64,000 bases of DNA from Eumeta japonica (Eukaryota; Arthropoda; Insecta; Lepidoptera; Psychidae). The notes below the pieces were generated by a model. The model saw only the letters and a list, made by a program, of their open reading frames with translations. It searched no databases and was not told the DNA's origin. The stretch lies in contig BGZK01001297.1 in assembly GCA_005406025.1 (NCBI GenBank), positions 110,209 to 174,208 of the forward strand, read 5' to 3'. Positions within the stretch are counted from its first letter, which is position 1. Every line of letters starts with the position of its first letter. Made by a program: the position numbers and the translations under genes. Positions 26,561-38,200 of the stretch are shown here, in pieces.

Positions 26561-27249
26561 TACTATATAAATATGTACATAAAATTATGTATCGAGTTAA
26601 TATTTAAATTCTTTTCAATACCATAATAATCGCTAGTATTAGTAGTTATTAAAGCAGATTTTTTAATAGCATTTAAAGATGCAAACAAGCATGGCAGTTG
26701 CCAGAGAACTGGTCCTCACCGTCGCCCACGGACCCTCGCAGCCTTAGAGGAGTAAATGTAATATTAGGTATTTTATTCGTGCGACAATTAAATACAAACA
26801 ATAAAACACGTGGAGGTGGGTTACAGGTTAAGAATGTTAACTTTGAACTGAAAGTTCAAATAAAATTACTGTACTTACTCGGAAACTTGCGCTATTTACT
26901 TCAAGTAATTTTTCTTATGTAATATTGAATATATATCATTAATTAAATTCTTATGTAATATTTAATATATTGTATTAATGGAATTAATTCAAAACTATTT
27001 GGCATAATATTGTTATATTTGAAATGTTCTATTCAATTATTATTTGAATAGAATATTTCTATTTTCTCATAAAATAAATTTAAAAGATGTGAATTTAAAT
27101 AAATAAAAAAATACGAGTGCGTATAACCTGTACGCGTGTATTGAAGTTTTGTGTTTGTTTTATAGCATAGGTACGTCCTAACGAAATTAAAAATCAATAA
27201 GTCATTTTAAGTGTCTCGATCTATGCTGACCGAGTTAGGGACTCTGATT

Positions 27250-27318
27250 GAAAGAGTGATTGATTGATATAAAAATGCAAGAATTAATTTTTTTTTTATA
27301 TCAAGCAATCTCTCTTTC
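27250..27318. repeat. Foldback hairpin, about 26-bp arms
   Basis: GAAAGAGTGATTGATTGATA with the following A run pairs with TATCAAGCAATCTCTCTTTC at 27299-27318 around an A/T-rich loop. Confidence 0.65.
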
Positions 27319-28849
27319 CGGTATAGCCCGTTATTATTAACATAACGTGATATCAATAAACGGTTTACGTAGAAGTTACCGTTTCCAAATGTAAGCCACT
27401 TTGAGTGTCAATATTCGATTGAAATTGAAATACAAATTATAAATGTGGAATCTGCGTAAAAGGTATGAAATTTTATTAAGTGCATTGAAGTTGCCGTTTT
27501 CGAATATTGACTATTATTAATATATAAATATTTGCCTTGGTGATAAATTCGAAACTGAACTTATAAAAGCGGAAAATGCTTAATAATGTTACTTCCGTTC
27601 GAAGAAAATTTTCAGTTATTTCCAAGTCGCCCCTAAAGAAGTTTTACTTCAAAAATGAAAGAACGAACGGTATACCACCTGTAATTCTGTCTGTAGGCGT
27701 AATTAGTTCATCTTAATAAAATAATTAATTTATCAATAGCTTATTAATATACGGCGTAAACAGACAGCTCGATTTCAAAAATGAAAACGGATGGGACTAG
27801 GAAATTGAAATATTGCACAAAGTCTTACATTAAAAATAAGCTCTGAGGAATGTTTGTAAATGCCGCCTCAAATAGAATGAAAATTTATATGAAATTCTCG
27901 TTACTTTTAAGTTTATGAGTCACCGAAAATAAGTATTTGGGTTCTTTTATCAAACAAAGGAACATGAAATTTTAACCCTAAAAAGGATGTAATGAAAGTT
28001 GAAAGTATAAGACTATCGTTAATTTTGAAGCTAGGGTCAAAATTAACGGTAATTAAGTGGGGAAGAGGCATTATTTCCAATAAAATAACATGAAATATGA
28101 AGGTAAAATTATGGTATAAATGCATATTCTAAATTCCATCAACGAGTGACACCTGCCATACTCATTGCCGCTAGTGATGTAATAAAAGTTTAATACAATT
28201 TGTTTATCAATTATACAAAAATATACAAAACTCGGTGATTAACTTAATATTTATTACACGTTAAGTCAAACGGAGCACCGAGAGAATAAAAAAAAAATAA
28301 TTTCATTCAATATATCAACAAAACAAATACTTAAATTTCATAAATCTTCTTATAAAAGAAGATAAATCCAAACCTCATGTATTTATAAGGACGTTTATTA
28401 AAAAAAACATAATAATAAATCGATTGACATCGATCGAGTAGTTCACGAGCATATATATACAGGTAGATCCTTACAGGAATAAATAATAACACAGTACCGG
28501 TATCTTTCCCCTTAATAAATCATAATAAAAAATTCAAAGTCGCGAAACCTACATATACCTAAGAAAAAAGTATAATTGTTATAAAAGTCTGCTCTAAATC
28601 TGATATTACAAAATTTACAAACAGGCAGGCAATATAGGCAAACTCTAGTTTTTACAATAAAAATAGCCTATATGCTATAGCAAAAATAATGTAGCTTCAT
28701 TAAATTGAAAGATTTTTTTTGAACCGGTTGAGTAAAATAGTTACCCGCGATAAAAAAAAATATATATTTTATTAATTGCAGGGCACTTTTCCGATGATCA
28801 AGACGTTTTAGATTTAAAATTTACCAGGGTAACAAAATATCCGAAAGTC

Positions 28850-29100
28850 AGTCGTCAGTTACGTTTCAGGCAACATCTGTTGCCGTTTTGTGGCTTACTA
28901 GGGAGAGCGACAAATAATAGGAGATTTCGTCTTCTGTTACGGCAGGCGAAATTTGGGAACCTGGCACGAAGGAGCGCAACAAGTGTACTCTTACTACCAA
29001 TTTACTAGGATAACAGTAAACCGTAAAACATTACTTTGATACGCGACACGATGCGCGGGCGCATGTTTCAATAATACCTGCATTTTGTAAATAACCTTCC
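28850..29100 (+). repeat. Dispersed repeat, copy 3
   Basis: CAATTTACTAGGATAACAGT, then TACGCGACACGATGCGCGGG. It matches the copy at 26330-26560 over roughly 120 bp. No coding content. Confidence 0.5.
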
Positions 29101-29977
29101 TAATTACCTATTATATGAATTTTAAAATAAACAATTACTAGTTTAATGCGTCATTACACATCACTGAGTTGTTATTTGGTTTTATATGTGTTAATTAAGT
29201 TTTTCTTTGCGGCTCAATGTCAATGCTATAACGACTTTCATACATTAAAAAAATTCGCTGGTATATTTTGCGATAAAAAAATTGTCAGGCGTATTCCTTT
29301 TGGCTTCAAATGCAAGAGAGTTGCTTAGTTCAATAGCCGAATCACTTCTACTAGTACTGAATGAAATATACGCTAATGGGGTGAGGTCAAAATTAGCAAT
29401 TTTTCATGCCGAAATTATTCACAAGGGAAAATGACATAAGAAAACAGCATGAATTGGCAAATAAAGCGCTAAGGTTTGTTAATATGCCAATAATCACAAT
29501 ACCTACGGCATTGTTTTGAGTGTTTAAACATAATAGCTACAAAAGAAGTGTTGAAATTCCTTGCTGTAACACGTCATGATTTTTAAAAGATTTAATACGT
29601 TGTATACTGTATATTGTTTTTATATGTTATTATAGAGATTGCTGTTATACCTAGACGTGACTATAAAAAAAACAACTTGCTCATGTAATATTTTTTACGT
29701 ATTGTTATTATTCTTAATATTTTTTATACTCACCTCTTTATTACACAAGACCTTAGTTTTGTCTTGACAATGCGAAATGCATAAGAAGTTCGGATTGCGA
29801 TAGACTTAGAAGCAAATAATGTAGTTTTTGTTTTCGCAACATCAACGTAGAGTAACAAAATTCAAACACTTTTCAAATTATATTGCATCTTATATAATAC
29901 GCAAGAAAAAATGCATTTCATTTATAAAAGAATAATAAAAAAATATATATTAAAATCGCCTTTTAAGATTCACTTCA

Positions 29978-30207
29978 ATAATTTTTTAAACTGACTTCAA
30001 GGTTAACTAATCAGTTATGTTTGAAGTCGGTTTCAGCTAAATCAAGGCAAAAGAACATACTATATATAAACGTGAATACGAGACATTAAATATTGAGTCA
30101 AAAAGAGATTTTCTCGGAAAAGACACACCTGTCTGATTTATCTTTAGCTAAAACCGATTCCAAAAACAACTGATTAGTTGTTTTTGAGGACTATTTAAAA
30201 AAATATT
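29978..30207. mobile_element. Foldback element, about 65-bp inverted arms
   Basis: Left arm 29978-30041 and right arm 30142-30207 are inverted copies at roughly three quarters identity, sharing AACTAATCAGTT and TCGGTTT(C/T)AGCTAAA. About 100 bases separate the arms. There is no open frame. The word GAAGTCGGTTT is frequent in lepidopteran repeats. Confidence 0.55.
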
Positions 30208-30649
30208 CGAATTGGTTTTGAATTATTTTGGTTTTAATTTTTTTTTTGAATAATTTATTTTATTTCACATTTTTAGTTGTCGAGCAATTAATTATAACTT
30301 AATAATTAATTGTGAATAAAATCGGCCGGCGTCGCCGTTACTTTAGAACGGAGCAAGCGAAAAAGCAGTTCCGGAACCCCAATTTGTTTGTTTGTCCACT
30401 AGTAGCCATCCCAGTGTCCATACATTTTTAGTTGGAGTGCAACCTACCATATTATTATTATACAATTACACATTTATACACATAAAAGTTCGACAATTAA
30501 TACAAACCACATTTTCATTCAATTCCACATTAAACAAATTCAGTCTGTTTCTACTGTTATCGCTAAGAGTTTTGATGTGTTTCTGCTGTGATTGTCGCGT
30601 TGGAATTATATGATTGCATTAAAGTATGTGGGTAGACTAATAAGTAATT

Positions 30650-31048
30650 AATTTTAATTCTGTATATACTAGATGTTATTAATAGCCTTCGAGGAGTAGT
30701 TTCTGGCGACAAATCGTAATACTGTCGAGGAACTCTTTAATGTGCTGTTGCGTCCATGATCAGCTCAGCAGCATGATAATGATAACTATCATACGCGAAA
30801 ACTTGAACTACTATAAAAGAAACTCAAATACACTATACGTACTCTAATATTTGAGAGTTTCCCTCGATTTCTCTGGGATCCAATCATCAGATTTTGACTT
30901 GGTGACTGTGGGACTGCTTCGGGAGTATACCCTTTCAAACAAAAAGAATTTTTGAAATCGGTCCACTATTGACGAAATTATCGCTGAGCATAGATGAATA
31001 AAAATACAGACGAACATTAAACCCCCTTCTTTTTTGAAGTTGGATAAA
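30650..31048 (+). repeat. Non-LTR retrotransposon 3' tail fragment
   Basis: TTGAGAGTTTCCCTCGATTT, then GGGAGTATACCCTTTCAAAC, AATCGGTCCACTATTGACGA and TTTTTTGAAGTTGG. I recognise this order of phrases as the 3' untranslated end of a common lepidopteran non-LTR element; the family is not assigned. It is 5'-truncated with no reverse-transcriptase frame. Confidence 0.55.
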
Positions 31049-31271
31049 ATTAAAAATAGAGATATCGTGGGTACCTACGACATCTATTGGTATCGGTTAC
31101 AACGAAGTTCCTTTCTCTTTATTTAAGTTATATCAAATAACAGGAACAGTGAAATAAATTAACAACTTTTGAGGGCATTAAACGAGAACTATAAAACAAA
31201 TACTTAAGAAAAATTTTTCTTTACCTAACATTTGATTTAATACAATTAAATACAACTCACTTTTAACTAAG

Positions 31272-32032
31272 TCACTTTTAGGGTTCCAAGCCAAAATGGC
31301 AAAAACGGAACCCTTATAGTTTCGTCATTTCGTCCGTCCGTCCGTCCGTATGTCACAGGCATTTTATTCAAAAGCCATGATACGTATATTGATGAAGTAT
31401 ATAGCGTAGGTGTTTTGTATAAGCCTCTACTTAGTTTGGTAGTCAAATAATAAAAATAAATGTTTCTTGGCACTCCATACATGTAACACAAGATGAAAAA
31501 CATTTTTTTTCAGCAAACATCAACGTGTGGCATATATTTCGAAAGTTCTTTTAAAACAATTTTAAGTTAATTAAGCACTTGTTCTGATTACATGAATAGT
31601 TTCGGAAGTAATCGCTCGAAAGCTGCAGAAATTGCGCCCCCCCGCTCTAGTTTATAACCGTATCTTAAAAAAAATATGAACAAAATTACAAATGTAACGT
31701 TTAATAAATGCATTCCACAAAAATTATTCTGAACGTGATCAGATATACTGTTTTTGAGTTATTGCTGAAAAACTGCGCTTCTCAACAAAAGGACGTGAGT
31801 GCCATGAAGATACGCTCTTTTGCTGATGTTCTTTAGTCTACACTATTTTAACAGAAATAGTCTATATACCTACTTGGTTTTCTAGTTATAGGCGACTAAG
31901 TGCTTATAACTATTTTGTGCAGGAAACACGGAAAATTGTACCAACGTACTTTTTTCATCCGTAGTGCATTTCTTTGTAATAATGGTTTCGGAACCCTTTA
32001 ATGAGCTAGGTCTGACATGCTCTTGGTCAGTT
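31272..32032 (+). repeat. Dispersed ~750-bp repeat, copy 1
   Basis: It starts TCACTTTTAGGGTTCC, has a (CCGT)n tract at about 31333-31350, and a well-conserved inner block (ACTGCGCTTCTCAACAAAAG followed by GACGTGAGTGCCATGAAGAT). It ends near TGACATGCTCTTGGTCAG. The same order is found at 47479-48200, 53551-54310 and, truncated and inverted, 62770-63056. There is no open frame conserved between copies. It lies immediately downstream of transporter A. Confidence 0.8.
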
Positions 32033-32128
32033 ATTCCTTAGATGATTTATGGTAACTAACACCGCAAGCCGCGTTTAGGAATTTCCTTCGAAAAAATGAA
32101 TAAAACCTATTAAGTACTAGAATATAAT

Positions 32129-32134
32129 TTTAAT
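32129..32134 (-). terminator. Possible polyadenylation signal of transporter A
   Basis: ATTAAA on the minus strand, about 130 bases after the stop codon at 32265. It is a common variant signal; no AATAAA was seen closer. Confidence 0.3.
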
Positions 32135-32264
32135 ATTAAAACACGATATCCTAGAGAGGTAATTATCTTGTAATGAAGACGGAACAAATGACGAGAAAGA
32201 CATGTTATTATGTTGAACAAAAGCTGGTACATCACATTTTTTCCAGAACTTTGATGGAAAGAAT

Positions 32265-35200
32265 TCAAAAATCGTTTATTCGTTTCTTTCCTCGCAATTC
32301 AGATTCTATTTCTTCCACGGATTTCCCCTTCGTTTCTGGTAGTAAAATCCAGACAAGTGTGACGCCGACGATGTTTATTGCGGCGAAGCCAAAGAACATA
32401 GTGTGCATTCCGAATGTTCCGGATATCGGACCGAAAATAGACAGTTGAACGAAACACAGGAACCAGGCGTATGTCACGCAGATGCCAATTAGCCGCGCTC
32501 TAACCTGGAAGAAGAATAACTTAATATTTTTATCTTCAATGTATAGGATATTTCAGTCAGCCGATGGATAAATGTATTGACCGACGGATGGGAGTATGTA
32601 TGACAAACCTCAAATCGCAGTCCAGAAATTTGTAATATTTTTTCAAATTGTTTTATTCAAAATTGTTCTTGTTAATGTAAAGAACGGAATGGACAAGCTG
32701 TTATACAGCTGACAGAACGACTTAAATGTGGTTCTAAGACGAGGATGTTCTTCAACTACATCGATATCATAATTTAGTTCCACGTAAAATGTCAGAAAAA
32801 TAATATTCTTTTTTGCTCAATCCAGCTACTTAATGTTATTCGAATGAAAAAGACAAACGTCTATTTGCCGAAAGAGTAAAGGTGCTATCTTCCAGTCATA
32901 GAGACAATTCATAAATATTACACACTTTAGTAGTAGTAATTAGTTGTAATTAACTACTGGCAGTTAGTTGAACCGAAGATTGAGTTGTGAGTCTCGTCAC
33001 TCTCCTCAAGGGCTGTACAATCTTGGGATAGTTATAATTACCTGAAAATTAAACAGTTCAGACATGATGACGTACGGCACCGGCAAGATGCCAGCTCCGT
33101 TGGCGAACGCCGACACTGTGATAGCGCCGACCGCTAGCCCGCCCGGCACGTGGACGTCGTGGTTATGCAGCAGTATCACCGACGCCACCACACTGTGTGA
33201 AGCGCCCGTCACCACCAAGCAGATCGCGAATAAGGTCTGGAATTAAAAAAAATATGTATGGACTGTTATGTTTTTTAAATCGAATTTCGGATATAATATT
33301 ATTTCAAATAGTAATTTAATTCAAAATGCAGTAAAAATGTTAATAAACCTACACTCATAATGTATCTTATCAAATAAAAACTTGTTATGTGGTAGCTTGT
33401 TTAGTTGGCAAAAAGACTTTTGGAATAGTGGTCTGTGTATCGAATTGTAATTGGGAGGCTACTTTAGATGAAAACAGAATATCTCTATTCTCGATCGTGA
33501 TACAGATTCTAAATTTGGTATCAAACCCCCATCCTAATTTCTGTACTGAAATATTTTTTGGTATGAAACTAATTATATAGTAATTTTTGAGTCTATAGCT
33601 TCATCAATTTACTGGTCTCTGGTTTTGGCTTCCAATCTACTCTGGATATCATAAATTCGATTCGATAGGATTCCAATCTGCCTATCGTATAAATGATCCT
33701 ATGTATAAGATTTTTCGTTCTCGAAACGAAACAACATGTCCTATTGTTGATCTTCAGCAAGTATCCGTCTTCGCAGTATTTCGTAGTACCAGATACTTTG
33801 TGCTTGTGTTGCGGCATTGGTATTAGTATTTTTTGTATCTGGTCAAACGGCCGTCAATCATTAGGTGATTGATTTCCGAAGTTCCTTAAAGGCATTCAAA
33901 ACACTAGAGAAATACTCCATTTCTTGCTGGAATTTCAGTTCTCAGCTATTACTATGTAAATCCAATTTAAATGTATACAAATATAATGCCTTAACAAATA
34001 TAATGAAAATATACGTAAACGCATTCGATTGTTATAGAAAAAAAAACGTGATCACTATTTAACTTACCTTTCGTCTCATTTTATCCATAAAAATTGTCGG
34101 CAGTATTCCACCTATCGCCATTACTAATGGGAACGCTACAGTTTGGAGGTCAGGGTCGACGGTGACTCCGGAAGTTTTGACTATGGTGGCGGCATAGGTG
34201 AAGACGGCGAAGTTGCCGCTACAGGCGTGTACCGTCATGACAATCGCCAATAGCACTAATCCATTGCGATACGCCTTTTCTGAAACTAAAATAGAAAAAT
34301 ATAATTAAGATATGTTGGGACTTGAAAGAGGAAAACAGTATAAAAGAGTAGTAGTAAAATTGCTGTTATTTGTTGACGCTTTTTAATTAAATATAAGAGA
34401 GTATCAGCATGCGGCATACAACTCGGTGCTGGCCCTCGAACCTGTTCTACTACTACGAGACCCTACCCAATAAATTGAATATTGATTCGAGAAGATTGAC
34501 AGATATATTGACGAACACCTAATCAAGTGTTACTATTTTATTTATTTTAATCCGCCAAATAATTAGAATGTAATTTGTACCTACATGATTGTCATGCCGC
34601 TGCATGGGCGTATAATACATGTTGCAACATGTATTGTCAGTAGGTAAGCGTTAAATTATGAATTTGCGCGAATTAATATCTTGGAATATATAAGGGAATT
34701 ATAAAAACTATTGGTAAAAAAAAAATTAAATTAGATTACTTTAAAATAAAATACTGTTTTTGGTTCATAAAATTTAAGTGATAATTAATTTAAAGTTATT
34801 TTAATGTTAAATATATTATTGAATTCAATTTTGGGATAATTTTTGTTTAACGTTGATCTAACCCTAAACGTTTTGCGATCAGATCCGATGTTATTGTCGT
34901 AGGTGGCATTCGTCATAAATCAATGATAAACTACGGATTTACAGTGATCTTATTAATGCGTTCAATATTTTATGGTATATTAATTTTCCGTCCGTGATTT
35001 CACCTGCGCGGACATAAAATGTGTTTTTTCATCTTTTATATGGAAAGACCTTGCTGTCCGTACCAGTTTCGTTATCGCTTTCGATTCTGGTTTCGGTAAG
35101 GTTCTTTATTTCGACCCCGCTTCTGTTCTCAATTTCGGTCCCGGTGTTGGGTCTCGATTGTGCTCTTCGTCCCGCTTTTAATTTCAATAACACTCACAGT

Positions 35201-38200
35201 TCTAATTTGTATGAAGCCAGGGCAAATGCTAGATCATAATAATAAAATGTAGACAATATTACTCTGAGGTAATGTGGCTTTCTATGTTTTTGCAACCCCA
35301 CAAACCTTTTGAGGATAACATTTGTTATTTATGAGCTGTTATTAACAAATTTAATAATGTTATTTATAATCAAATATAGATTTGATTTACATTAAAAAAA
35401 GTCCATATTCTGCTCCAAACCAAGCTCTATGTGCCTGTGAAAATCAGGTTCAAAACAATTCAGTGATTTCAGAGATGTACACGAACAGACAGACATACAA
35501 AAAAAAAAGTTAAAATTGTTGTTACCTCTTATATTACCTGTCTCTTGTAGTGCTCTTTAAATTTTTCATACATACTTTCAATGTGCAGACGTACTCGTTT
35601 CTGAAGTTTTATTATATGTATGTATATGTGTAAATTATAGGTACACATATGGAAAGAGGGTATATTAATGGAATTGTTTTCTTTTATGTTAATGGAATTA
35701 TGTTATTTTATATGTAAGAATGAAATTTTTGACGTATTCGTCTAAAAAGTGTGAATTTTGATCATAAAGATAATGATATCTATATGTAGAGCTCCAAACT
35801 ACGTAATAAAATTGAGAGTGTGTTTGCCTCTCTGTCCGGATTAATTTTCGGAACGGCTGCACGGATTTTGTGTCTTGGTTCATTATCTATTCTTTTGTAA
35901 AATAGGCACATGCTTATAAATAATATAAAAAATAATAATAGTATTAGAAAAAGCAGCAAAATCGAAAGGTAGGCCCAAGATCAGTTTCCAAATTGGCATT
36001 TAAATATAGAGCATAACTAGGATCTAAAACGAGAGCAGGTAGGGGAATCGAAACTATAATTGATGTACAGAAAAGCGGCAGTGTAATAAATAGTTATATA
36101 ATATAATGTAAAATAAGCAATACATATGTGTATATAAACAAGTTATGGGGCATCCATTAATTACGTGTGGTGCTTGGTGGAGGGGTGGCAATCTCACGGG
36201 GGCGAGGGGGGTAAATATCACGTATTTTTACATAATCGCGAGAAATTCTCCACTAAAATATGGCTAAATCTTACACAATTTGTCGCGGTTACGCAAACCC
36301 CATAAAGTTCACAGAGGCCTCTCGATTGTCTAGGCGTCACCGCCCAGCCAGCCTCGCATGCCTTGAAGGACGCTGTGGCGTACGAGCTGGTTGACAGCGA
36401 CGCGCGGATAGGTCGCGACCTACTTACAAATGTTTTGTTGATCGAAGGCTCGGTCGACGCTGTCGTTCGTTCAGCATGAGATCGAACAGTTCCTCAGAAA
36501 ATAATCATTTTGAAGAATTTCACATAAGCTAAATCTCACATCTCACTAAGGGGCGAGGTGAAATCGAAAAATACCCGAAATCACCTCACGTAATTAATGG
36601 ACGCTTCCTTAGCAGTGTTTGAAGAGCGAGTAAATTCGCCATAATATTATTATTTACGTTCTATATATAAATTGTTTAGTATAGTTATTGAAATTTAGTT
36701 TGACATCGAAGACAATTAAATTTAGTGTTCGACAAAGTGTTGATACAGGGATTTGATAGAGATCGTAAACAAGATTTTAGTCGCCGACGGACAGAAACCC
36801 ATTCTAGTCCAGTACTGCGGTGTACCTACCGTTGGTGTCAATACTTACGAATGGTTCTATAGGACAACGTGGGCAGAGATTTGAAATGTTCTTCCTGAGT
36901 TATCATCAGTAGCGTTTCGTTACAAATGTATTTTTCGTTCTTATCTTTACCCCGTAACAGTGCCAGTGCAGCTTTGGCTTCCTGAAAAATTCGTTGTCTT
37001 ATTTAATGTCTAAGTCAAAAAACAATCTGAACAAAAATAACCTTGCAGAATAACCCATTGCAGAATTTTCTGTGTTGTTTTTAATAGTAATGGAGTTGCA
37101 AAACCATGAAAACATTACTACTTACATTTCGGAGCTCAAAATTATAGGAAATATCATACGAAATTATTAAAAAAATATCTAATTATTATTTTTAAATATT
37201 CATTAAAACTACCTTTCGAAAGTTGTAACGGAGCTTGTAGCATTTGATGTAGTTTTTTAAGCTCAAAAAGTTAGAGATCTTAAAATTCACTATTATTACC
37301 ATAAACTCACGCCGATTTCTCAAAAAGATAGATGGAGACGACAAATTTTCACATGGTACAATTTTTACACATTTACTTTGCTTCACTCATATCCATCAAT
37401 CTTTTCAATAAAATTCGGTGCTTAAAATTTAACCTTTTTTAATTGACACCAATTCGGTCTGATTTTATAAGATGATCCTTACCAACCTTTCCATCAAACA
37501 TATTCGCTTTTTTTTTGTCAGTGTACTTTATTCGCCCTTTTCAGATGATCACACCGTCGCCACGTACTCTTTTCTACTCTAGTCACTAAATATTCCGTCA
37601 AATCACGCCTTTATCTGATGTTAATATTTCAATATTTATCTTTAAAAGATACTCCACCCATATTACGCAGAAAACGCATCTTCATTCCATTGATTCTACT
37701 TCCATTTTTATCCTGTCACATCCAACTTTTGCTATTGTTCATAAGTGTAGGGATTAGGACTCTATAAACCATATGTGGGCAGCAAACAGCCCACGGGTCA
37801 CATCCGGCCTGCTGTAAGATTTGATCCGGCCCGCGAGACATTTTGAAAAACCCAATAAAAAAAATTACACGACCTACTGATACTCATGGAGTCAAGTGAA
37901 CGAGCAAGCCGAGTGACGGCGATCAAAGAGTGATGCGGCAAACAAAAAAGCCTTTGGTGTTTGCCGCTTTACTGGCGGCGCAACAAAAGATTATTGCTTC
38001 TCAATTGTTCTACACTAGACGATTCTAGATCATCGCTTTATTTTACCTATATAAGCGGGTGGATGGCCCGAACTTTAGTTCAGTTTTATTTGAGCTACCG
38101 AGGTGATAATTTCGACAAGCGATATCCTAGCGAACTGCTAGTGCTGTCAATTTGCTTTGTGACTATGTGTGCATGTTGAGTGCTTATTAATTATATTTTG

